This document shows positions 7,423 through 14,757 of a stretch of 44,159 nt of DNA, one piece after another. The position numbers were made by a program, and so were the translations under genes. How positions within the stretch are numbered: the stretch's first letter is position 1; every line of letters starts with the position of its first letter. Under the pieces are notes generated by a model, which saw only the letters and a program-made list of their open reading frames with translations, was not told the origin of the DNA and did no database searches. This DNA is from Rhodoferax sp. (GTDB lineage: Bacteria; Pseudomonadota; Gammaproteobacteria; Burkholderiales; Burkholderiaceae_C), in assembly GCF_028688795.1 (NCBI RefSeq), contig NZ_JAQTXM010000036.1, forward strand, positions 1-44,159, given 5' to 3'.

Positions 7423-8994
7423 TCAGTGCGACCCGGCGGCGGCATTGGCGCCTGCCGCACCTGCCCTCACATGGCGCGTCAGAAACACCACCGGAATCAA
7501 GGCCAGAAAAATCAGCGCCGAGGCAAAAAAGATGTCGTTGGCGGCCAGCATGTAAGCCTGTTGATTCACCAGCCGGTCGACCACGGCCAACGATTGCTGC
7601 GGTGTCAAGCCGCTTGAAGCCAAGCCTGACAGGCTGCTGGTGGTGGCACTGCTGCCCAGGTTGACGTATTCGCTGAGTTGCGCGTGGTGCAGGGCGGCGC
7701 GGTCTTGCCACAGCGTGGTAGCAATGGAGGTGCCGAACGCACCGGCCGTGATGCGCACAAAGTTCGACAGGCCTGACGCAGCCGCAATGCGATCTGGCGA
7801 CAGGCCAGAAAGCGTGATGGTCATCAGCGGGATGAAGAAAAACGCCATGGCCACGCCCTGGATCAACGTCGGGACCAAAATGGTGCCAAAGTCAGCCTGG
7901 GTGTTGAAGTTGGAGCGCATCCACAGCACCAGGCCAAACACCATGAAGGCAAAGGCGGCAAACTTGCGGGGGTCAAATTTGGCAATATTCTTGCCCACTA
8001 GGGGCGACAAAATCAGCGCCATCAGGCCGACCGGGGCCAGAATCATGCCGGCTTGCGTGGAGGTGTAGCTCATGTACTGCTGCAGCCACAGCGGCAACAG
8101 CACCACGTTGCCAAAAAACAGCCCGTAACCCACCGACAGCGCCACTACTCCGGCCCAGAAGTTGCGACGTTTGAACAGCGTCAAATCGACCACTGGGTGC
8201 TCTTCGGTCAGCTCCCAGATCAGAAACGCCACAAAGCCCACGGCTGCCAGCACGGCCAGTGCCACCATTTCCTGCGAATGAAACCAGTCTAGCTCCTGCC
8301 CTTTGTCGAGCATGATCTGCAGCGAGCCCACCCAAAGTACCAGCAGCGTGAGGCCCACCGAGTCAATTGGCAGCTTGCGGGTTTGGGTTTCGCGTTTGTG
8401 AAAAATGCGCCAGGTGATGAAAGCAGCGCCCACGCCCACCGGGATGTTGATGTAGAAAATCCACGGCCAGGAGATGTTGTCGGTGATCCAGCCACCCAGC
8501 AGCGGCCCCAGCACCGGGGCGATCAGTGTCGTCATCGACCACAGCGCCATCGCTAGGCCGGCCAGCGCGGGCGGGTAGCTGGAAAGCAGCAGCGCTTGAG
8601 AGAGCGGAATCATTGGCCCGGCCACCAGCCCTTGCAACACGCGAAAGATGATCAGTGTGGTCATGTTGGGTGCCAGCCCGCACAGCCAGGATGTGATGAC
8701 GAACAGGATGACGCTGGTCACAAACAGTCGCACTTGACCAAAACGCTGCGCCAGCCAGCCGGTGAGTGGCACGGCAATGGCGTTGGCCACGCCAAAACTT
8801 GTGATGACCCAGGTGCCCTGATTGGGGCTGACGCCCAGGTCGCCAGCAATGGCTGGAAGCGACACGTTGGCAATCGAGCTGTCGAGCACGTTCATGAACG
8901 TGGCGGCGGACAGCGCCAGCGTGCCCCACAGCCGGGCCGAGCCGGTCAGGGGCGGCGGGTGGATGTAACCGGCGGCGGGGGTGGATTGAGACAT
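7423..8994 (-). CDS. emrB: EmrB-type DHA2 multidrug efflux transporter
   Basis: A 523-residue major facilitator of the DHA2 family (14 membrane segments expected), the proton-driven inner-membrane component of an EmrAB-TolC-type drug pump. Visible hallmarks are FMNVLDSSIANVSLPAIAG in the first helix (motif D1) and the antiporter motif C, APVLGPLLGGW, in the fifth. It is the last gene of the marR-outer membrane factor-emrA-emrB run on the minus strand, 106 bp after emrA. The gap holds a small inverted repeat (ACCAA...TTGGT near 9027-9044) but no clear promoter. Exported substrates are not readable; family members typically handle hydrophobic acids and uncouplers. Confidence 0.93.
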   Translation of the reverse strand: MSQSTPAAGYIHPPPLTGSARLWGTLALSAATFMNVLDSSIANVSLPAIAGDLGVSPNQGTWVITSFGVANAIAVPLTGWLAQRFGQVRLFVTSVILFVITSWLCGLAPNMTTLIIFRVLQGLVAGPMIPLSQALLLSSYPPALAGLAMALWSMTTLIAPVLGPLLGGWITDNISWPWIFYINIPVGVGAAFITWRIFHKRETQTRKLPIDSVGLTLLVLWVGSLQIMLDKGQELDWFHSQEMVALAVLAAVGFVAFLIWELTEEHPVVDLTLFKRRNFWAGVVALSVGYGLFFGNVVLLPLWLQQYMSYTSTQAGMILAPVGLMALILSPLVGKNIAKFDPRKFAAFAFMVFGLVLWMRSNFNTQADFGTILVPTLIQGVAMAFFFIPLMTITLSGLSPDRIAAASGLSNFVRITAGAFGTSIATTLWQDRAALHHAQLSEYVNLGSSATTSSLSGLASSGLTPQQSLAVVDRLVNQQAYMLAANDIFFASALIFLALIPVVFLTRHVRAGAAGANAAAGSH

Positions 8995-9100
8995 GAGGCT
9001 TGGGGAATTTCGGTGGGATGATCAGACCAATCAACTGGTTGGTTTGGCACGCCGTTGGCTGTGCCCGGCGCAGCTGCAACCCGTCCGGCACAATTGAATT

Positions 9101-10336
9101 TCAGGGCTTGACAGGTTGTTTGGCGGCACCCGACTGCCCCAGATTGGCCGCAATCACACGCTGAACCAGCTGTTGAGCAGCGTCATCGGTGGGCAAAGCC
9201 ACAGGCGGCACAACGGCAACTCGCGGCACATCCGCCAGCGCCAGACCATCGGTCTTGCTCACATCGACCTCGACCGTCATCGACAAGCCCACGCGTAAAG
9301 GGTGCGCGGCCAGTTGCTTGGCATCCAGCGCAATACGCACCGGCACGCGCTGTACCACCTTGATCCAGTTACCCGTGGCGTTTTGGGCGGGCAACAGCGA
9401 AAAAGCCGCACCCGTACCTGCGCCCAGACCGCTCACCGTGCCGCTGTAGCTGACCTTTTTGCCATATTGGTCAGCCACCAGTGTCACCGGCTGACCAATA
9501 CGGATATTGCGCAACTGCACTTCCTTGAAGTTGGCCTCGACCCAGACCTTGTTCAAGGCAATCACTGACATGAGCGGTGTGCCCGCCGCCACGCGCTGGC
9601 CGAGTTGCACCGTGCGTTTAGCCACGTAACCGTCTACTGGGGCCATCAGGGCAGCGCGCTGGGTGGCCAGAAAGGCTTCGCGCAGGCGGGCGCCAGCCAG
9701 TTGCACGCTGGGCTGTTGTTCTACCTGGGTGCCTTCGGTCAAGGCCTGGTTGCTGTTCAATTGTTCGCGTGCTGCCAAAACCCCAGCCTGTGCGGCAGCC
9801 AGTGTGCTTTGAGCGCTATTGAATTGTTGCTGCGCGTGCTTTAACTCTTCTTGTGATACGGCACCGTTGCCGCTGAGCGACTGGCGGCGTTTCAGGTCGT
9901 CGCTGGTGCGCTCCACGTCCACGCGGGCTCGTGTGATATCGGCATCGCGCAGGGCAATTTGCGCTGTGAGCGTGCCATTGTTGGCGTAAAGCGTGCGCGC
10001 CTGGCGCACCGCTTGCGCCAGGGCCGCCTGCGCCTGGTCCAGCGCGACCTTCGAGTCGGCAGGGTCCAACTGCACCAGCGTTTGCCCGGCTTTGACAAAG
10101 TCGGTGTCATTGGCCAGGATGCCCAGCACCGTACCGCTGATTTGCGGGGTGATCTGGATCACATCACCCTGCACATAGGCGTTGTCAGTGTTTTCAAAGT
10201 GACTGGCCACCAGGTACTCATAGGCGGTCCAACCCAGGCCGGCAAGCACCACCACGGCGACCAGAATCGTCAGGCCTTGTTTGCGTTTGGGGTTGCCGCT
10301 GCGGGCTGGCGGGGAAGAAGTGGCGGTGTCGGTCAT
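9101..10336 (-). CDS. emrA: EmrA-type membrane fusion (HlyD family) protein
   Basis: A 411-residue periplasmic adaptor linking EmrB to the outer-membrane channel. A single N-terminal membrane anchor (about 22-44) follows a short basic cytoplasmic tail; the first lipoyl-like half begins with NTDNAYVQGD and the second is recognisable at APVDGYVAKRTVQLGQRV, with a long alpha-hairpin coiled coil (about 110-215) between them. AGGAA lies about 9 nt before the ATG. Upstream, 96 bp separate it from the outer-membrane factor gene, and most of that gap is repeat copy 3. Subunit assignment is secure from the flanking genes. Confidence 0.93.
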   Translation of the reverse strand: MTDTATSSPPARSGNPKRKQGLTILVAVVVLAGLGWTAYEYLVASHFENTDNAYVQGDVIQITPQISGTVLGILANDTDFVKAGQTLVQLDPADSKVALDQAQAALAQAVRQARTLYANNGTLTAQIALRDADITRARVDVERTSDDLKRRQSLSGNGAVSQEELKHAQQQFNSAQSTLAAAQAGVLAAREQLNSNQALTEGTQVEQQPSVQLAGARLREAFLATQRAALMAPVDGYVAKRTVQLGQRVAAGTPLMSVIALNKVWVEANFKEVQLRNIRIGQPVTLVADQYGKKVSYSGTVSGLGAGTGAAFSLLPAQNATGNWIKVVQRVPVRIALDAKQLAAHPLRVGLSMTVEVDVSKTDGLALADVPRVAVVPPVALPTDDAAQQLVQRVIAANLGQSGAAKQPVKP

Positions 10337-10382
10337 GGTGGTGATTCCTGTCGGTGTCTGGTCAATTATTTAGATAAAAATG

Positions 10383-10418
10383 GGCTATAGCCCTTTATAT
10401 ATATGCGTAAGTAGCTAT
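10383..10418 (-). repeat. Interspersed ~36-bp repeat, copy 3
   Basis: On the minus strand: ATAGCTACTTACGC, ATATATATAAA, GGGCTATAGCC. It fills the gap between the outer-membrane factor and emrA, so it is transcribed within the efflux operon in its consensus orientation. The right arm GGGCTATAGCCC (382-393) is a perfect 12-bp palindrome and could form an intra-operonic hairpin affecting expression of emrA relative to upstream genes. Confidence 0.85.
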
Positions 10419-10432
10419 ATTAAATAAAGCAT

Positions 10433-11920
10433 TCATTCAAGCGATAGCGGCGTTGACGGGCCCAGCCCGCCGCCTAACGCCCGCGCCAGCGCCACCTGGT
10501 TTTGCAGTGCGCGGGTGGTCAGGTCCACGCTTTGGCGGAGCTGCGCCAGCACGGCTGATTCAGCGCTGAGCACCTGCAAGGCGTTGAGCAGGCCGCTGGC
10601 GTAGCGCTGCTGCGCGGCGGCATAAACCTCTTGCGCAGCCTGAGCGACTTGCGTCTGCTCGGCTTGCTGGCGGGTCAGGGCTTGTCTGGAAGCGAGTTGG
10701 TCGGCGGCGTCGTGCACGGCATTGATCACGGTGGCGTTGTAGCTTTCTACTGCAGCGTCGCGCTCGGCGGTCTTGCCGCCCAGGTTGGCGCGCAGCCGGC
10801 CACTGTCAAACAGCGGCAGGCTGATGGCCGGGCCCACGCCCCACTGGCGGCTGCCCGACTGCAGCAACTCACCCAGCCCGATGCTGGAAAAACCGGCAAA
10901 CGCCGTGAGGTTGATGTTGGGGTAGAACTGCGCTTTGGCGCTGTCCACGCCAAGTTCGGCCGCCTGCACGCGCCAACGCGCTGCCGCTACATCGGCGCGC
11001 TGGCCCAGCAGGTTGGCGCTGATGGTGCTGTCTATTGTTATGGATTTAATAGCTTCTTGCGCTTGTGGAATAAGGGCTATAGCCTGATTAGGCTCTCCAA
11101 TAAGTGCTGCCAGCGCGTTGCGGGTCAGGGTAATTTGCTCATCCAGCAGCGCCAGTTGCAGGCGTGCCTCTGGCAACGCAGCTTGGGTCAGGCGCAAATC
11201 AAGCGGGGTGTCCAGCCCGGCGTTCACCCTGTCTTGCACCAGTTGCAGGGTTTGCGTGCGTTGCGCCAGCGTACGGCTGGCAACCGCGTGCTGCTCGTTC
11301 AGGCCAACCCAGCCCAGGTAGGTTTGCGCCACTTGGGCGGCGAGCAGCAGTCGGGCTGCTTGCGCGTCGGCTTGCGCAGCGCGCTCTGCGCCCAGCGCGG
11401 CTTGCAGGGCAGCACGGTTTTTGCCAAAAAAGTCCAACTCCCAATTGGCGGCGAGTTGGGCTGTGCCGCTGCTTTCCACAGATCCCGCCAAGGGGGGTGG
11501 AACGGCACCGTTGGCCGTGTAGCGCTGCTGCGTGGCATTGACTTGCGCGACCAGTTGCGGACCTGTGGCAGCGTGGATGAGCCGGGCGGTGGCCTGCGCA
11601 GCGGCGATTCTGGCTTGTGCCAGTTTGAGGCTGGGGTTGGCTTGCAGTGCTTGCGCCTCCAACTGGTTCAGTGTGTCGTCGCCAAAACCGCGCCACCATT
11701 GGGCATCTTGCAGTGCGTTGGCGTTGGCTTGGGCAGGTGCTGCGGTCAGCCCGAAGGAGGTGGCATCGCGCAGTTCGGCTTTGGGCGTGATGCCGGAAAA
11801 GTCGGCGCAGCCCGCCAGGGTGGCCAGCGCCAGAGCGGCAGTCAACGCGCTGATGCCAAACCGTGTGCTCGCAAACAGTGCGACAGGCTTGGTGGGGGAG
11901 GGTGTGAACTTAGTTTTCAT
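10433..11920 (-). CDS. NodT/OprM-type outer-membrane efflux lipoprotein
   Basis: A 495-residue TolC-like outer-membrane factor that completes the EmrAB pump. A long signal peptide ends in a lipobox LAGC with the lipidated Cys at 38, followed by two outer-membrane-efflux repeats. The frame stays open 80 codons further upstream, but that part overlaps marR in another frame and looks like noise; ATG 11920 gives the signal peptide and overlaps the marR stop by 11 bp, suggesting translational coupling. Residues of roughly 277-296 (NQAIALIPQAQEAIKSITID) are encoded by an inserted copy of the interspersed repeat in the loop before GQRADVAAARW, without breaking the frame. Confidence 0.92.
   Translation of the reverse strand: MKTKFTPSPTKPVALFASTRFGISALTAALALATLAGCADFSGITPKAELRDATSFGLTAAPAQANANALQDAQWWRGFGDDTLNQLEAQALQANPSLKLAQARIAAAQATARLIHAATGPQLVAQVNATQQRYTANGAVPPPLAGSVESSGTAQLAANWELDFFGKNRAALQAALGAERAAQADAQAARLLLAAQVAQTYLGWVGLNEQHAVASRTLAQRTQTLQLVQDRVNAGLDTPLDLRLTQAALPEARLQLALLDEQITLTRNALAALIGEPNQAIALIPQAQEAIKSITIDSTISANLLGQRADVAAARWRVQAAELGVDSAKAQFYPNINLTAFAGFSSIGLGELLQSGSRQWGVGPAISLPLFDSGRLRANLGGKTAERDAAVESYNATVINAVHDAADQLASRQALTRQQAEQTQVAQAAQEVYAAAQQRYASGLLNALQVLSAESAVLAQLRQSVDLTTRALQNQVALARALGGGLGPSTPLSLE
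11049..11084 (+). repeat. Interspersed ~36-bp repeat, copy 4, inside a coding region
   Basis: Plus strand: ATAGCTTCTTGCGC, TTGTGGAATA, AGGGCTATAGCC. It lies wholly within the outer-membrane factor gene, antisense to it, and is read through in frame. Its consensus orientation is opposite to copy 3, 630 bp away in the same operon, so the two are complementary in the mRNA. Thirty-six bases is 12 codons, which explains why the frame survives if the insertion is a multiple of three. Confidence 0.85.
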
Positions 11921-12440
11921 GGCTGTCCTTGGGTTCGCGCAGGGTTTGGGCGGTGGTGAGAATGCGGCGCAGCAGCCCTTTGAGGGTGTGCCATTCTTCC
12001 AGCGAGAAGCCGGCCAGATGCGTGTTTTGTACTTGGCTGAGTACGGCCGGAATCTGCTTGGCTGCGGCGACGCCAGTGGGGGTGAGCTCGATGTGGACAA
12101 CGCGCCGGTCGTCCTCCGATCGCACCCGCCGGCACAGCTGCTTGGCCTCCAGCCTGTCAAGCAGGCGTGTCATGGAGCCCGCGTCCAGATCGCACGCGCG
12201 GGCCAGTTCGGCCGCGGTGGAGCCGCAGCCCAGGTGCAACTTAAACAGCGGCACCCATTGCGCGTTGGTCAGGCCAAGGGGCTCGAACTCGCGGTCGACC
12301 TCGCGTGAGATGTGGGTAACGATGCGCCGCATCATGAAGCCCACGCTCTCGCTGGGCTTGTAATCATGGGCGTTATAAAAAGACGTGGCGGCGTCTGGCG
12401 GCGCACTGGCCGGGGATGGTGGGGGAGTTTTTGAAGTCAC
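11910..12440 (-). CDS. MarR family transcriptional regulator of the efflux operon
   Basis: A 176-residue winged helix-turn-helix repressor, first gene of the efflux operon and its likely autoregulator. The DNA-binding region is visible as AELARACDLDAGSMTRLLDR followed by the wing RRVRSEDDRRVVHIELT. The start codon appears to be GTG at 12440 (plus-strand CAC at 12438-12440); no in-frame ATG lies close enough to keep the N-terminal dimerisation helices. The stop overlaps the start of the outer-membrane factor by 11 bp. By analogy with EmrR/MarR proteins, a phenolic or drug ligand would release it from DNA; the ligand is not inferable. Confidence 0.9.
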   Translation of the reverse strand: MTSKTPPPSPASAPPDAATSFYNAHDYKPSESVGFMMRRIVTHISREVDREFEPLGLTNAQWVPLFKLHLGCGSTAAELARACDLDAGSMTRLLDRLEAKQLCRRVRSEDDRRVVHIELTPTGVAAAKQIPAVLSQVQNTHLAGFSLEEWHTLKGLLRRILTTAQTLREPKDSHEN

Positions 12441-12452
12441 CCAGAAATTCTA

Positions 12453-12476
12453 ATTGCTTAGACAATCATTGCTTAG
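12453..12476. promoter_or_regulatory. Candidate MarR operator: direct repeat ATTGCTTAG
   Basis: ATTGCTTAG occurs at 12453-12461 and again at 12468-12476, 15 bp apart, with ATTG...CAAT dyads inside (12453-12466 and 12463-12471). It lies 13-36 bp before the marR start codon, where a MarR-type repressor would autoregulate. Binding is inferred only. The remaining gap to 12672 holds repeat copy 5 and a poly-A stretch but no other convincing feature. Confidence 0.5.
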
Positions 12477-12614
12477 GCTTCTATTTATTTTCAATGCATT
12501 CGACTGTGCCGGTGCGGCTGCCAGCGCGAGATTCAACCACCCGGCGACAACGCACAAAGCTTGCGGCTAAACAATGAATGATGGCGCTGCTTTGTGTAAA
12601 AAAAAGATGTTATA

Positions 12615-12651
12615 GGCCTCTAGCCCTTTTAAATAAAGCGCGAGCAGCTAT
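12615..12651 (-). repeat. Interspersed ~36-bp repeat, copy 5
   Basis: On the minus strand: ATAGCTGCTCGCGC, TTTATTTAAAA, GGGCTAGAGGCC. It lies 22 bp downstream of the SRPBCC gene stop and about 175 bp upstream of marR, both on the minus strand, and is followed in the direction of transcription by T-rich sequence. It may act as a boundary or termination structure between the two genes. Confidence 0.8.
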
Positions 12652-12672
12652 AATTTTTGTCAATTGCTAACG

Positions 12673-13143
12673 TCAAGCCTCGCCGCCAAAGTGCTCGGCG
12701 AGCTTGTCGATGTACTGCTCCACCAGCTTTTCAAACTCAGCCTCAACCACCGGGCTGACCACCATTTTCATCAAACCCGGCAGCGGCAGGGTCAACTCGC
12801 CTTGAAGCTTGAGCACCAGGTGTGTGGACTTTTTCTTGTCGGTGACCTGCCAGCTGCCCGACACCAGCGCGTTGCCCTCGCCTGCAACCGGTGTCCAAAC
12901 CACGCTTCCATTGGCCTTGTTGGCTGTGTATTTGGAGGCGTAAATGGTTTGCAGGTTGATCTGTGCCAAACCAATCTTGGCCATTTCCCAGCGGTAGACG
13001 TTGTCCCCCAGATCCACCAATTGATCGACCTTGGGGAAGAAGCTGGCAGACACCGGCACATTGCTCAGGGTGTCAAAAACCGTGGCGTAGTCAGCTTTGA
13101 CGGCAAATTCGTAACCCAAGTCGATGGCAACTTTGATGGTCAT
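12673..13143 (-). CDS. SRPBCC (START/CoxG-like) domain protein
   Basis: A 156-residue single-domain protein with the look of the SRPBCC hydrophobic-ligand-binding fold: an N-terminal YEFAVKADYATVFDTLSNV segment, alternating beta strands, and a long C-terminal helix (FEKLVEQYIDKLAEHF). The ligand or reaction is unknown. ATG 13143 is chosen over an upstream start because GGAG precedes it by about 6 nt and the fold begins there. The gene faces away from dusC. It could equally be called a polyketide-cyclase/dehydrase-like or CoxG-like protein; nothing nearby indicates carbon monoxide dehydrogenase. Confidence 0.75.
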   Translation of the reverse strand: MTIKVAIDLGYEFAVKADYATVFDTLSNVPVSASFFPKVDQLVDLGDNVYRWEMAKIGLAQINLQTIYASKYTANKANGSVVWTPVAGEGNALVSGSWQVTDKKKSTHLVLKLQGELTLPLPGLMKMVVSPVVEAEFEKLVEQYIDKLAEHFGGEA

Positions 13144-13196
13144 GGGTGTCTCCAGTATGTTGTTGATTAATTCGCACGGCTCATGTGGGGAGACGT

Positions 13197-13221
13197 GGGG
13201 CCCGGCCAAAAGCCGGGGCCC
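13197..13221. other. GC-rich hairpin upstream of dusC
   Basis: GGGCCCGGC pairs with GCCGGGGCCC around a 5-nt loop with a single bulged G, 40 bp before the dusC start. There is no following T-run, so a 5'-leader structure is more likely than a terminator. It lies between divergent genes, so it could also belong to the SRPBCC promoter region. Confidence 0.5.
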
Positions 13222-13260
13222 GAGTTTGCCACCACAATACCGGTCCCCAACGAGAAATCT

Positions 13261-14244
13261 ATGACAACTTTGCTACTTGCGCCCATGGAAGGCCTGCTGG
13301 ACTTCGTGCTGCGCGACATATTGACCCGTGTGGGCGGGGTTGACCGCTGCGTGTCAGAGTTCATCCGTGTCACCGACACGTTGATGCCTGAACGTGTGTT
13401 TTTGCGCTACGTGCCTGAACTGTTGCAGGGCAGCAAAACCACGTCAGGTGTGCCGGTGCGACCCCAGTTGCTGGGTTCAGACCCGATGTGTCTGGCCGAG
13501 AACGCCGCCAGTCTGGCCCAATTGGGCGCCGAGGGCATTGACCTGAACTTTGGTTGCCCGTCGCCCGTGGTCAATCGGCACCGAGGTGGTTCCGCCTTGC
13601 TGGAAGAGCCTGAATTGCTGTACCGCATTGTGTCGGCGGTGCGTCGGGCGGTTCCACCTCACTTGCCGGTATCGGCCAAGATGCGCCTTGGGCTGCATGA
13701 TGACCGTCGTGCCGAAGAATGTGCGCTGGCGATTGAGGCCGCCGGAGCGGCTGAGATTGTGGTGCACGCGCGCACCAAGCAAGACGGTTATCGCCCGCCC
13801 GCTTATTGGGAGCGTATTTCCGACATGCGCCTGGTGGTGAATTTGCCGCTGGTGGCCAACGGCGAAATCTGGACGGTGGCAGACGCGCTGCGCTGTCGTG
13901 AGGTGTCGGGCTGTCAGAACCTGATGCTGGGGCGCGGTATGGTGGCTGATCCCGCCCTGGCCAACGCTATTCGTGCTGCGGATTCGGGCAGTTCGCTGCC
14001 TGTGACGATGACCTGGCCAGAATTATTTGATTTGATGGAGCAGTTTTGGCTGCTGGTGGTGGCACATCTGGACCGTGGCCAGCAGACCGGGCGACTCAAG
14101 CAGTGGCTTAACCTGTTGCGGCGCGCACACCCCCAGGCGCAAGTTGCGTTTGTGGCCGTGCGTACCTTCCACGATCCCGCAGATGTGGCCAATTGGCTGA
14201 AAGCGCAACGCGTATTTCTTGGTGCCGGACAGTTTTTGGCTTGA
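13261..14244 (+). CDS. dusC: tRNA-dihydrouridine synthase, DusC type
   Basis: A 327-residue FMN-dependent enzyme that reduces uridine to dihydrouridine in tRNA D-loops; the DusC group modifies U16. The TIM-barrel start LLLAPMEGLLDFVLRDILT, the catalytic Cys99 in NFGCPSPVVNRHRGGSALL, the K/R-rich phosphate-binding region AKMRLG and VVHARTKQDGY are all present. The length is close to the E. coli enzyme. The ATG at 13261 coincides with the conserved N-terminus; the Shine-Dalgarno is weak (GAGAAA). Assignment to DusC rather than DusA/B rests on the N-terminal MEGLLD signature and overall length. Confidence 0.92.
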   Translation: MTTLLLAPMEGLLDFVLRDILTRVGGVDRCVSEFIRVTDTLMPERVFLRYVPELLQGSKTTSGVPVRPQLLGSDPMCLAENAASLAQLGAEGIDLNFGCPSPVVNRHRGGSALLEEPELLYRIVSAVRRAVPPHLPVSAKMRLGLHDDRRAEECALAIEAAGAAEIVVHARTKQDGYRPPAYWERISDMRLVVNLPLVANGEIWTVADALRCREVSGCQNLMLGRGMVADPALANAIRAADSGSSLPVTMTWPELFDLMEQFWLLVVAHLDRGQQTGRLKQWLNLLRRAHPQAQVAFVAVRTFHDPADVANWLKAQRVFLGAGQFLA

Positions 14245-14311
14245 AATTTGTGTCATTGGTGCCATGTCCTGTACTCGCACCTGTCAAAGCTGGGCCCGAT
14301 AGAATCAATTC

Positions 14312-14674
14312 ATGGTTACAAAAACTCCAAAAATCATCATGCCCAAGAAGCCAAAAGTGTTAGAGGGCGACAGTGACGGCACAGTGGTGCTAGAGCGGCG
14401 CACGCAAAAAACCCGTCCGCCGCCGATGTATCAGGTGCTAATGCTCAATGACGACTACACGCCGATGGAGTTTGTGGTGATCGTGATTCAGGAATTCTTT
14501 GGCAAAGATCTAGAAACGGCCACCCAGATCATGTTGAAAATTCACTTGGATGGCCGGGGCGTGTGTGGTGTGTTTTCGCGTGACGTGGCAGCCACCAAAG
14601 TGGATCAGGTGATGGATGCAGCCAACAAGGCCGGGCATCCCCTGCAGTGTGTGAGTGAACCGTTGGAACCCTGA
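14312..14674 (+). CDS. clpS: ATP-dependent Clp protease adaptor ClpS
   Basis: A 120-residue adaptor that delivers N-degron substrates to ClpAP. The core PPPMYQVLMLNDDYTPMEFV and the following helix with ATQIMLKIHLDGRGVCGVFSRDVAATK are the family signature; Asp residues in NDDYTPMEFV form the N-end recognition pocket. The variable N-terminal tail could start at 14312 or at an in-frame ATG at 14339; neither has a strong Shine-Dalgarno. clpA follows 83 bp downstream on the same strand, the usual arrangement. Confidence 0.95.
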   Translation: MVTKTPKIIMPKKPKVLEGDSDGTVVLERRTQKTRPPPMYQVLMLNDDYTPMEFVVIVIQEFFGKDLETATQIMLKIHLDGRGVCGVFSRDVAATKVDQVMDAANKAGHPLQCVSEPLEP

Positions 14675-14722
14675 TGGATTTGTAATCCATTTACCCTGAA
14701 CTGAATTTGAAATCAGATTACA
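14674..14722 (+). promoter_or_regulatory. Alternative hairpins between clpS and clpA
   Basis: ATGGATT (14674-14680) pairs with AATCCAT (14684-14690), starting at the last base of the clpS stop codon. TGTAATC (14681-14687) can instead pair with GATTACA (14716-14722). The two structures share bases and exclude each other, as in an attenuator or a processing switch. No long T-run follows either stem, so termination is not evident. Confidence 0.4.
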
Positions 14723-14757
14723 GTTAACTTCTGAACCAAAGCTATTAAAGGACTCAC

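Noticed and set aside
10631..11959. 442-codon plus-strand ORF opposite the outer-membrane factor
   Set aside because: It is a shadow of the GC-rich real gene; the product has no recognisable domain and an unnatural Gln/Gly/Arg composition.
11921..12160. 80-codon N-terminal extension of the outer-membrane factor
   Set aside because: It lies inside marR in another frame, is rich in Pro, Ser, Arg and Cys without a fold, and would bury the lipoprotein signal peptide.
12494..12577. 27-codon plus-strand ORF (MHSTVPVRLP start) upstream of marR
   Set aside because: There is no ribosome-binding site and no neighbour on that strand to support it; the composition is Arg/Thr-rich noise.
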